Shown here one piece after another: positions 24,707-31,121 of a stretch of 40,922 bases of DNA. Position 1 is the first letter of the stretch; the number at the start of each line of letters is the position of its first letter. The translations under genes were made by a program, and so were the position numbers. The notes under the pieces were generated by a model. That model was given only the letters and a program-made list of their open reading frames with translations. It did not search any database and was not told where the DNA came from. Origin of the DNA: DIGJ01 sp031553075 (GTDB lineage Bacteria; Bacillota; Clostridia; Lachnospirales; Lachnospiraceae); the NCBI GenBank assembly GCA_031553075.1, contig JAVBLX010000111.1, positions 1 through 40,922 of the forward strand, in the 5' to 3' direction.

Positions 24707-24867
24707 ATACTCATCTTGGCTCCCCTCCACGTGCTTTAGCACGTATTCCATTCAAGGGAGATGAAATGGTTTTCTCATCTTGGCTCCCCTCCACGTGCTT
24801 TAGCACGTATTCCATTCAAGGGAGATGAAGTGGTTTTTCTCATCTTGGCTCCCCTCCATGTGCTTTA
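24703..24867 (-). repeat. 2.4 tandem copies of a 64-65 bp leader unit with SD and ATG
   Basis: On the minus strand each unit carries the palindrome ACGTGCT-AA-AGCACGT (decayed in the first, partial unit), GGAGGGGAG, then CCAAG-ATG. Units begin at 24867, 24802 and 24738 (right to left; unit ends at 24840, 24775, 24711). Unit 1 starts a 22-codon mini-ORF (24843-24775, MRKTTSSPLNGIRAKARGGE plus PR) ending in ATGA overlap with unit 2. Unit 2 starts an 8-codon ORF (24778-24752). Unit 3 starts a 3-codon ORF whose TGA overlaps the spoIIIAE ATG. The spoIIIAD stop codon TAA is the first codon of the array. Confidence 0.85.
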
Positions 24868-25242
24868 TAGAAATTTTTGAATGGATTCCAGTAATGACAT
24901 TAGAACCGGCATACTTACCGTCAAAATGGTAAGCTTCCCGACAAACTCAATCTGCCCGGCCACTGCCCCGTATCCCGCATCCTTACAAAGGTCCGAAGCA
25001 AATTCTGCAATATATGTAATTCCAACTATTTTTAGTAATAGCGAAATATAAGTATCATTTATACTAATGTAACTCTGTACCCGGTTCAGAAATCCCAGAA
25101 TAATTTCCAGCTTCTGAATACCGAGGAAAAAAATAATCATACATCCGGCAGCGCCAATGTAAATACCATATTCCGTCTTTCCACCTTTAAACTGAATGGC
25201 CAGCAATACCGTAATCAAACCAAGTGCCGCAACCTTTATCAT
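24865..25242 (-). CDS. spoIIIAD: Stage III sporulation protein AD
   Basis: The 125-residue membrane protein starts MIKVAALGLITVLLAIQFKG behind AAGGGGC; the frame is open 27 bp upstream into spoIIIAC but without an SD. Four hydrophobic segments include YGIYIGAAGCMIIFFLGIQK and the conserved ISLLLKIVGITYIAEFASDL plus CKDAGYGAVAGQIEFVGK. SpoIIIAC and SpoIIIAD are small related membrane proteins of the mother-cell channel. Its TAA lies in the first bases of the tandem leader repeat. Confidence 0.93.
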   Translation of the reverse strand: MIKVAALGLITVLLAIQFKGGKTEYGIYIGAAGCMIIFFLGIQKLEIILGFLNRVQSYISINDTYISLLLKIVGITYIAEFASDLCKDAGYGAVAGQIEFVGKLTILTVSMPVLMSLLESIQKFL

Positions 25243-25258
25243 AAAAAGCCCCTTTACC

Positions 25259-25453
25259 TTATAAAGCAAACAGATTCTTAATGGTCAAAAAAAGCTCCGA
25301 TATATATGGAATAATCCATAGAAGGACTAGTATCAGCCCAGCCAGACTGGTAAGAAAGGCCTGTTCTTCCCTACCGGAATGTTTTAATACCTGACTTAGG
25401 ACTGACACCAAAATTCCCACCGCCGCAATTTTAAAAATTAGATTTATATCCAT
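25259..25453 (-). CDS. spoIIIAC: Stage III sporulation protein AC
   Basis: The 64-residue protein starts MDINLIFKIAAVGILVSVLS. It has two membrane helices separated by KHSGREEQAFLTSLAGL and ends LFLTIKNLFAL, matching the short SpoIIIAC family. GGGGAA precedes the chosen ATG; two in-frame ATGs upstream (MQMGNEMD) are possible alternative starts that would add up to six residues. It lies 16 bp before spoIIIAD. Confidence 0.9.
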   Translation of the reverse strand: MDINLIFKIAAVGILVSVLSQVLKHSGREEQAFLTSLAGLILVLLWIIPYISELFLTIKNLFAL

Positions 25454-25487
25454 TTCATTCCCCATTTGCACCCTTTGTGCGCCCTTT

Positions 25488-26009
25488 CTAAATCATTACA
25501 ATGGTAATAAATATACCGCTTAAAACGCCCAAAACCTGGCACAGCTTTATCTTTTCCTTCTGACTCTTTGTTTCCGTGGAAATTTCTTCCTCCAGATTTT
25601 CCAGATATAATTTTATGGTACTAAGCTGCATCTCCTGGTCCAGATAGCCAAGAGTCTCCCCCAATCCCATCAGTTTTTCTTTATCCCCTTTGCTGAGAGC
25701 GGTTTCTTTCAATTCTTCTCCAATGCGCTTTTTCCATATTCCATAAAAAGATTGTCCCTGAAACTCTTTCAGGTCACTGGCAACCCTGGCAAAAAAAGTA
25801 GAAAAGGCAGGGCTGCATTTTTTTCCCATATTGGCAAAAGCTTCTGGCAACGGAGTAAACCCATACTGAATATCGCCTTTGAGAAGATATATACTTTTTT
25901 TCAATTCCTTCAGCTGCTCCAGCCTCCTGATTTTCTCCCAACTCAATAAATAACCCAGAAACGAAGTTGAAAAAATAACCAGAATGCTCCCTATTATCTT
26001 AACCAGCAA
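25488..26009 (-). CDS. spoIIIAB: Stage III sporulation protein AB
   Basis: The 173-residue protein begins at a TTG (26007-26009) with MLVKIIGSILVIFSTSFLGY, overlapping the spoIIIAA 3' end by 16 bp with GGAGGG 6 nt upstream. No ATG fits. An N-terminal membrane helix, a helical mother-cell domain (LEQLKELKKSIYLLKGDIQY, GLGETLGYLDQEMQLSTIKL) and a C-terminal membrane helix (GVLSGIFITIVMI) match SpoIIIAB, whose fold resembles type II secretion protein GspF. Confidence 0.93.
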   Translation of the reverse strand: MLVKIIGSILVIFSTSFLGYLLSWEKIRRLEQLKELKKSIYLLKGDIQYGFTPLPEAFANMGKKCSPAFSTFFARVASDLKEFQGQSFYGIWKKRIGEELKETALSKGDKEKLMGLGETLGYLDQEMQLSTIKLYLENLEEEISTETKSQKEKIKLCQVLGVLSGIFITIVMI

Positions 26010-26911
26010 ACCTTCCCTCCTCGTCCGTCAAACACGCCAGCAACATGTCCAACTCCCTTTTCCCGGTCTAAAATAACCACCCGTTCAAACAGCATCCCAA
26101 CCGGTTGATTAACCACTTCCTCAATCGAGCGTCCATGAACGGTTGCAATGATTTTTGCACCACAATGAATCACCTGACCCAGAGCCTCCAAATCCTCCCT
26201 TGTCCCAATCTCGTCCACCGCTACCACCTGGGGTGCCATAGAACGAATCAGCATAATCATGCCCTCTACTTTAGGACAACAATCCAACACATCCGTCCTT
26301 ACTCCCAGGTCATTTTGCGGAACGCCCATATAACAGGCCCCAATTTCCGACCTTTCATCTACCACACCCACGGTAAATTCATTTGATAACTGTAGAATCA
26401 AATCACGAAGTAATGTTGTTTTTCCGCATCTGGGCGGTGAAACAATTAAGGTGTGATAAATTTCAGTTCCATTTCTAATATATGGAATAATCTCTTTCGA
26501 GCATCCTTTCACCTCATGGGCAAAACGAATGTTAAGAAAGGAAATATGTTTCATTCCCTTAACCATATTTTTTTCCAGAATTACCCTGCCAGTAATTCCT
26601 ACCCGATGCCCCCCCTGAATGGTTATAAACCCCTGTCTAAGTTCATCCTCATAAGCATATAAAGAATAATTGCAAATATATTCCATCGTCTCCTTGATTT
26701 CATTTTGAGGTACCTGGTATGCCATTTCCAATGCCATGGTTAAGCCACCATTTTTGCCTAAAAAAAACTCCTGGTTATCATAGACCAGCAAAAGTGGGCG
26801 ATTTACTCTCAATCGTATTTCCTGCAGCGCATCAAACTTAAGTTCCAAAGAGCTTAGCATTTTCCGCAGCTTTATTGAAAAAATCCGTAGTACTTCTTCC
26901 TTCCTGTCCAT
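25994..26911 (-). CDS. spoIIIAA: Stage III sporulation protein AA (secretion-type ATPase)
   Basis: I start at MDRKEEVLRIFS (305 residues), preceded by AAGGGG 8-9 nt upstream; ATGs 18 and 33 bp further out have no SD. The Walker A is SPPRCGKTTLL (K164), the Walker B region is VVAVDEIGTREDL, and IATVHGRSIEEV follows. It is a RecA-like ATPase related to type II/IV secretion motors and energises the SpoIIIA-SpoIIQ channel from the mother-cell side. First gene of the operon, behind a consensus SigE promoter at 26944-26972. Confidence 0.95.
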   Translation of the reverse strand: MDRKEEVLRIFSIKLRKMLSSLELKFDALQEIRLRVNRPLLLVYDNQEFFLGKNGGLTMALEMAYQVPQNEIKETMEYICNYSLYAYEDELRQGFITIQGGHRVGITGRVILEKNMVKGMKHISFLNIRFAHEVKGCSKEIIPYIRNGTEIYHTLIVSPPRCGKTTLLRDLILQLSNEFTVGVVDERSEIGACYMGVPQNDLGVRTDVLDCCPKVEGMIMLIRSMAPQVVAVDEIGTREDLEALGQVIHCGAKIIATVHGRSIEEVVNQPVGMLFERVVILDREKGVGHVAGVFDGRGGKVCWLR

Positions 26912-26943
26912 CTCAAATACCCCTTCCATAAAGTCATGTTTCA

Positions 26944-26972
26944 AATATATGAGGGGCTAGTCTTATTTATGC
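26944..26972 (-). promoter_or_regulatory. SigE-type promoter of the spoIIIA operon
   Basis: The minus strand reads GCATAAAT (26965-26972), 13 bp, then CATATATT (26944-26951). These fit the Bacillus SigE -35 and -10 consensus and spacing at essentially every position. The predicted start is about 26 nt before the spoIIIAA ATG. It starts immediately after the T-run of the efp terminator. Confidence 0.8.
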
Positions 26973-27003
26973 AAAAAAAATAGTGCAGTTCAAGACTGCA
27001 CTA
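26973..27003 (-). terminator. Intrinsic terminator of efp
   Basis: TAGTGCAGT and ACTGCACTA (26981-27003) form a 9-bp stem with a 5-nt loop, followed on the minus strand by eight Ts. It insulates efp from the sporulation operon. Confidence 0.92.
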
Positions 27004-27020
27004 CTCAAATCAATATAAAA

Positions 27021-27578
27021 TTATACTCTCTTTAAATACTCAGAAGTTCTGGTATCAATGCTAATCTTGTCCCCAGTTTCTACAAACAGAGGAACCAGCA
27101 CGGTTGCACCAGTTTCTACAATCGCTGGCTTCGTAGCACCTGTTGCTGTATCACCTTTGAATCCAGGCTCGGTCTCAATGATTTCCAATTCTGCAAACAT
27201 TGGTGGTTCAATGGCGAATACGGCTCCATTATGTGAAAGCATCTTAACCATATCATTTTCTTTTACAAACTTTAAGGAATCACCGATGGCTTCTTCATTC
27301 AGACCAAACTGATCAAAGGATTCTACATCCATAAAGTTATATAAATCGCCGTCAGAATAAAGATACTGCATATCCCTTTTCTCAATATGAGCCTGAGGAC
27401 ATTTTTCTGATGGACGGAAAGTTCTTTCGGTTACACCACCGTTTTTGATGTCTCTTAATTTTGTTCTTACGAACGCTGCTCCTTTACCAGGTTTTACATG
27501 CTGAAACTCAATTACCTGATAAACCGTGTTATCTAATTCAATTGTAAGGCCGTTTCTAAAATCGCCTGCTGATACCAT
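27021..27578 (-). CDS. efp: Translation elongation factor P
   Basis: The 185-residue protein has the three-domain EF-P layout. Domain I contains VIEFQHVKPGKGAAFVRTKL with the tip lysine in KPGKGAA, which is the residue modified in some lineages. Domains II and III include SFDQFGLNEEAIGD and GDKISIDTRTSEYLKRV. EF-P relieves ribosome stalling at proline stretches. AAGGAGG lies before the ATG. Its position upstream of spoIIIAA matches Bacillus. The leader has a CGAAC...GTTCG inverted repeat near 27606-27627. Confidence 0.97.
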   Translation of the reverse strand: MVSAGDFRNGLTIELDNTVYQVIEFQHVKPGKGAAFVRTKLRDIKNGGVTERTFRPSEKCPQAHIEKRDMQYLYSDGDLYNFMDVESFDQFGLNEEAIGDSLKFVKENDMVKMLSHNGAVFAIEPPMFAELEIIETEPGFKGDTATGATKPAIVETGATVLVPLFVETGDKISIDTRTSEYLKRV

Positions 27579-27642
27579 AAATGATATTCCTCCTTAAATG
27601 TATCACGAACAATTAATAAAAGTTCGCATTAATATAATAATT

Positions 27643-28158
27643 TTATAATAACTTGGAAGATTTTTCAACCATTTTTTTATAGAAGTGTAATACAATCCTT
27701 TCCAGATACCTCTTTAAAACAATCTGAATCTCCTCTTTCTTATCAATCGGCTCCACCAAAACATTGTAAATACCTGCCCGTTTTGCCCCCCACACATCGG
27801 TAAAAAGCTGGTCTCCGACAAACAACGTATTGTTCACATCCGTCCCCATTTTCTCGCAAGCCTTCCGATAATTTTTAATTCCTGGCTTATTCGCCTTGAA
27901 AATATAGTTGGTCTGAATATTCCGATTAAATCGCAGCACCCGCTCTTCTTTATTATTGGATAAAAGACAGGTTTTAAATCCAATCTGCTTCAATTGCTCA
28001 AACAAACCTTCTGCCCGTTGATCCGCATCCTTCCCATGCTCAACTAAAGTGTTATCAATATCAAAAATCACACCACGATATCCATCTTCATAATATTTTT
28101 TAAAATCAATTTGATAAGTTGACTTCATCCATTCATTCGGAAAAAAAGTTTCAAACAT
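27643..28158 (-). CDS. YqeG-family HAD phosphatase
   Basis: The 171-residue protein has the HAD-IIIA motif I GVIFDIDNTLVEHG, motif II LLSNNKEERV, the conserved KANKPGIKNYRKACEKM and motif III/IV FVGDQLFTDVWGAKRAGI. This matches the YqeG/Gep4-like family of small HAD phosphatases; the mitochondrial relative dephosphorylates phosphatidylglycerophosphate, but the bacterial substrate is not certain. The SD TAGGAG precedes the ATG by 8 nt, and an 18-bp perfect palindrome (28175-28192) lies just before it. It reads toward efp 64 bp away and diverges from the sirtuin-like gene. Confidence 0.92.
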   Translation of the reverse strand: MFETFFPNEWMKSTYQIDFKKYYEDGYRGVIFDIDNTLVEHGKDADQRAEGLFEQLKQIGFKTCLLSNNKEERVLRFNRNIQTNYIFKANKPGIKNYRKACEKMGTDVNNTLFVGDQLFTDVWGAKRAGIYNVLVEPIDKKEEIQIVLKRYLERIVLHFYKKMVEKSSKLL

Positions 28159-28174
28159 ATTTTAAACTCCTATC

Positions 28175-28192
28175 TGTGCGCTTTAGCGCACA
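28175..28192. promoter_or_regulatory. Perfect palindrome in the yqeG leader
   Basis: TGTGCGCT-TT-AGCGCACA forms an 8-bp stem. On the minus strand it ends three to five nt before the TAGGAG Shine-Dalgarno of yqeG. The core GCTAAAGC and its position just before an SD are the same as in the spoIIIAD-spoIIIAE leader repeats. It may modulate translation or be a small dispersed repeat. Confidence 0.55.
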
Positions 28193-28390
28193 TTTAAATC
28201 CTTCTTTCTTGCCATTTTGCATCGTTCTCTTGCATTTTATACTACTTTTCACAAAAAGGCAAGTAAAGCTATTTTTATATTCTTTTCAAACAAATAGTTC
28301 ATATTTTAATAATTCTCTTCCCTTTTTTTCATATTTATATTATAATATTATATATATGCAACGAAAAAAATCATACGAGGGGGAATTCAT

Positions 28391-29113
28391 ATGAGCATTG
28401 ATGCATTAAGGCAAATTATCCGTGACAATAATCGAATTGTTATTCATGGTGGAATTGGCTTGACCGATGATAGCGGCATTCCCAATTTTCTCAGTCCTGA
28501 AGAATCCTTTAAAGTAGAAGATGAATTTGGTGTTTCTCCGGAAGACTTATTCAGTAGTGTTTATTTTTCCACCAGACCAGAGCTTTTTTTTCAATACTAT
28601 AAAAAATACATCCTTTTTTTAGAGCAAAAGCCAAATGCCAGTCATTATGCTATTGTTGAACTGGAAAAGCAGGGAAAAGTTCACAGTGTAATTACCAAAA
28701 GCTTTTATGGCCTTCATGGACTTGCTGGTTCAAAAAATGTGATAGAACTTCATGGCTCTATTCATAAAAATGTTTGTATTAAATGCGGAAAATCGTTTTC
28801 AGCCCAATATGTGAAGGAATCTTCCGGTATTCCATGTTGTAGTGAATGCAAATCCGTTCTTCGTCCAAAAGTAGGATTGATTGGCGAGCAGATTGATAAT
28901 GGTGTTTTGACCAAAGCTTATGAGGCCGTTGCCAATGCCGATGTATTTATTATCGCTGGCGAACGTCTCCACTCTCTCTTTCTGGAAAAAGCATTGGAAA
29001 ACTTCAAAGGAAATCATGTCATACTTATTAATGAAGAATATCATTTTTCCGATTCCAAAGCAAGCCTGATTATCCATGATCGTCCGATTAATGTATTACC
29101 TTATATTTTTTAA
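28391..29113 (+). CDS. Diverged Sir2-family (sirtuin-like) protein
   Basis: The 240-residue protein starts behind GAGGGGG. The order of sirtuin landmarks is kept: a GGIGLTDDSGIPNF loop (residues 20-33), TKSFYGLHGLAG (102-113), IELHGS with the catalytic-position His121, two CxxC pairs (C129/C132, C150/C153) for zinc, RPKVGLIGEQ, and ADVFIIAGERLHS near the end. Several consensus residues are changed: GAGxS becomes GGIGL, TQNID becomes TKSFY (the Asn and Asp that handle NAD are lost), and GTSL becomes GERL. It is therefore a sirtuin fold that may not deacylate, or has a different ligand. It is one of two plus-strand genes and stands alone between divergent yqeG and a bidirectional terminator. 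Confidence 0.85.
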   Translation: MSIDALRQIIRDNNRIVIHGGIGLTDDSGIPNFLSPEESFKVEDEFGVSPEDLFSSVYFSTRPELFFQYYKKYILFLEQKPNASHYAIVELEKQGKVHSVITKSFYGLHGLAGSKNVIELHGSIHKNVCIKCGKSFSAQYVKESSGIPCCSECKSVLRPKVGLIGEQIDNGVLTKAYEAVANADVFIIAGERLHSLFLEKALENFKGNHVILINEEYHFSDSKASLIIHDRPINVLPYIF

Positions 29114-29165
29114 ATTCTGACAAATCCCAACTGGGAACCTATATTCATAATTTGCAAGTACAGGG

Positions 29166-29220
29166 AATAAACCGCAAAAAAAGGAGACTGCATGGCAGTC
29201 TCCTTTTTTTGCGGTTTATT
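29166..29220. terminator. Bidirectional terminator between the sirtuin-like and ABC genes
   Basis: A perfect 26-bp stem has a 3-nt loop. The core GGAGACTGC/GCAGTCTCC is flanked by seven A:T pairs and then AATAAACCGC/GCGGTTTATT. T-runs are available on both strands, so it serves both converging genes. Confidence 0.93.
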
Positions 29221-29258
29221 TTTCTTATATATAAAACCTCTCGCCGATACAAAACTAC

Positions 29259-31118
29259 TTAAGCCGTCTGCTCAAACTGCGAATTATACAGTTCACAATA
29301 AAAGCCGTTTTGTACCATCAATTCTTCATGATTTCCCTGTTCAATAATATCGCCATCCTTCATAACCAAAATCAGGTCAGCATCCCGAATGGTGGAAAGA
29401 CGATGAGCAATGATAAAGCTGGTTCTGCCCTTCATTAGATTGTTCATAGCCTTCTGGATCCGAATTTCGGTTCTGGTATCAACGGAACTGGTTGCCTCAT
29501 CCAGAATCAGAATCGGACTATCCGCCAAAATAGCTCTGGCAATGGTAAGGAGCTGTTTCTGTCCCTGAGACACATTCGTCGCTTCTTCATCCAACTCCAT
29601 ATCATATCCGCCCGGAAGGGTCTGGATAAAGTGATGGGCATGGGCGGCTTTGGCAGCCTGTATGACTTCTTCTTCCGTAGCATCCAGCTTTCCATAGCGA
29701 ATATTTTCCATAATGCTGCCCTTAAAGGTCCAGGTATCTTGTAACACCATTCCAAAGGTCATTCTAAGTTCACTTCGGTCAAAATCCTTAATGTTATAGC
29801 CATCAATTTCAATTGTACCGGAATTAACATCATAAAACCGCATAAGAAGCTTCACCATGGTGGTTTTTCCGGCACCAGTCGGTCCAACAATGGCAATCTT
29901 TTGTCCGGCTTTAATACTTGCGCTAAAATCATGAATGATAGTAGCATCCTCTTTATAGCCAAAAGAAACATGATTAAATGCCACATTTCCCGTCAGCTGA
30001 TCCGCTGTCGTATCCGCATGATTTAATGCCTTCTGCTCCTCCTCCGGCTCATCAAGAAATTCAAATACACGTTCCGCTGCTGCAACAGTAGACTGAATCA
30101 TATTGGAAACCTGGGCTATCTGTGCAATTGGCTGGGTAAACTGTCTTACATACTGAATAAAAGACTGAATGTCACCTACTTCAATTACTTTCTTAATATT
30201 CAGATATCCACCCACTACGGCTACCGCCACATATCCAATATTGCCAATAAAGCTCATAATTGGATGCATCATACCAGAGAAAAACTGTGATTTCCAAGCA
30301 GAATCGTAAAGAATATCATTTGTCTTCTTAAATTCATCCAAAAATTTTTCTTCCCGGTTAAACAGCTTTACAATATTATGACCGCCGAACACCTCTTCCA
30401 CCTGTCCGTTCACATGACCCAGATATTCCTGCTGAGCCTTGAAGTACTTCTGAGAGAACTTAATCATTGTACCAATCAAAAGACCAGATACCGGCAGCAA
30501 AAGAATGGCAATCAGAGTCATCAGCGGACTGATTGACAACATCATGACCAAAACTCCGATAATCGTAGCTACGGAAGAAATGAGCTGTGTCAGAGCCTGA
30601 TTAAGACTTCCTCCCAGCGTATCCACATCATTGGTAATCCGGGACAAAATTTCTCCATTGGTTTTGGTATCGTAATAGTTCATCGGAAGGCGATGAAGCT
30701 TTTCTGATAACTCCTTTCTTAATTGAAAGGTCATTTTCTGTGAAATCCCAGACATTAAGAATCCTTGAATGTATCCAAACAGGGTACTGATTCCATATAA
30801 TCCCAACAAGGATAAAAGGATAAAACCAATCTTCTCAAAATCAATTCCTGATCCCCCCTGTACCTTACCCGTCAGACCATTAAAAATTTCTGTTGTCGCA
30901 TTTCCCAATATCTTAGGTCCAACAATGGTAAAAACTGTACTGAAAATGGTACAGATTATAACTATTATAATTGCTATATGATACTTCTTTAAATATTGTA
31001 CCAGCTTTCCAAAGGTTCCCTTAAAATCTTTAGCTTTCTCCGGTGGCATTCCCATACCGCCATGTCCCATCGGACCCCCTCTTCTTGGAGGTTTTCGTGT
31101 CTTCATGTCTTCTGCCAT
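29259..31118 (-). CDS. ABC exporter half-transporter (consensus Walker B subunit)
   Basis: The 619-residue protein has a six-helix type-IV exporter membrane domain (about residues 45-350) fused to an ATPase domain (about 380-610). It begins with a Gly/Met/Pro-rich cytoplasmic tail. Walker A is GPTGAGKTTM and Walker B is ILILDEATSS with catalytic Glu541. The signature is VSQGQ instead of LSGGQ. It lies 3 bp downstream of a second half-transporter with the complementary defect, so the two form a heterodimer of the BmrCD/LmrCD/TM287-288 type. Substrate unknown; the upstream marR suggests drugs or toxic compounds. Confidence 0.93.
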   Translation of the reverse strand: MAEDMKTRKPPRRGGPMGHGGMGMPPEKAKDFKGTFGKLVQYLKKYHIAIIIVIICTIFSTVFTIVGPKILGNATTEIFNGLTGKVQGGSGIDFEKIGFILLSLLGLYGISTLFGYIQGFLMSGISQKMTFQLRKELSEKLHRLPMNYYDTKTNGEILSRITNDVDTLGGSLNQALTQLISSVATIIGVLVMMLSISPLMTLIAILLLPVSGLLIGTMIKFSQKYFKAQQEYLGHVNGQVEEVFGGHNIVKLFNREEKFLDEFKKTNDILYDSAWKSQFFSGMMHPIMSFIGNIGYVAVAVVGGYLNIKKVIEVGDIQSFIQYVRQFTQPIAQIAQVSNMIQSTVAAAERVFEFLDEPEEEQKALNHADTTADQLTGNVAFNHVSFGYKEDATIIHDFSASIKAGQKIAIVGPTGAGKTTMVKLLMRFYDVNSGTIEIDGYNIKDFDRSELRMTFGMVLQDTWTFKGSIMENIRYGKLDATEEEVIQAAKAAHAHHFIQTLPGGYDMELDEEATNVSQGQKQLLTIARAILADSPILILDEATSSVDTRTEIRIQKAMNNLMKGRTSFIIAHRLSTIRDADLILVMKDGDIIEQGNHEELMVQNGFYCELYNSQFEQTA

Positions 31119-31121
31119 AAT

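Noticed and set aside
23564..24751. Longer spoIIIAE starting at 24751
   Set aside because: The extra 15 codons come from the tandem repeat unit and would bury the signal peptide; the ATG at 24706 is reached by ATGA coupling.
24711..24867. CRISPR array or insertion sequence
   Set aside because: The copies are directly tandem with no spacers, and there is no transposase; better described as a tandem leader duplication.
27606..27627. CGAAC...GTTCG in the efp leader as a LexA box
   Set aside because: The half-sites are separated by about 11-12 bp, whereas the SOS box needs four.
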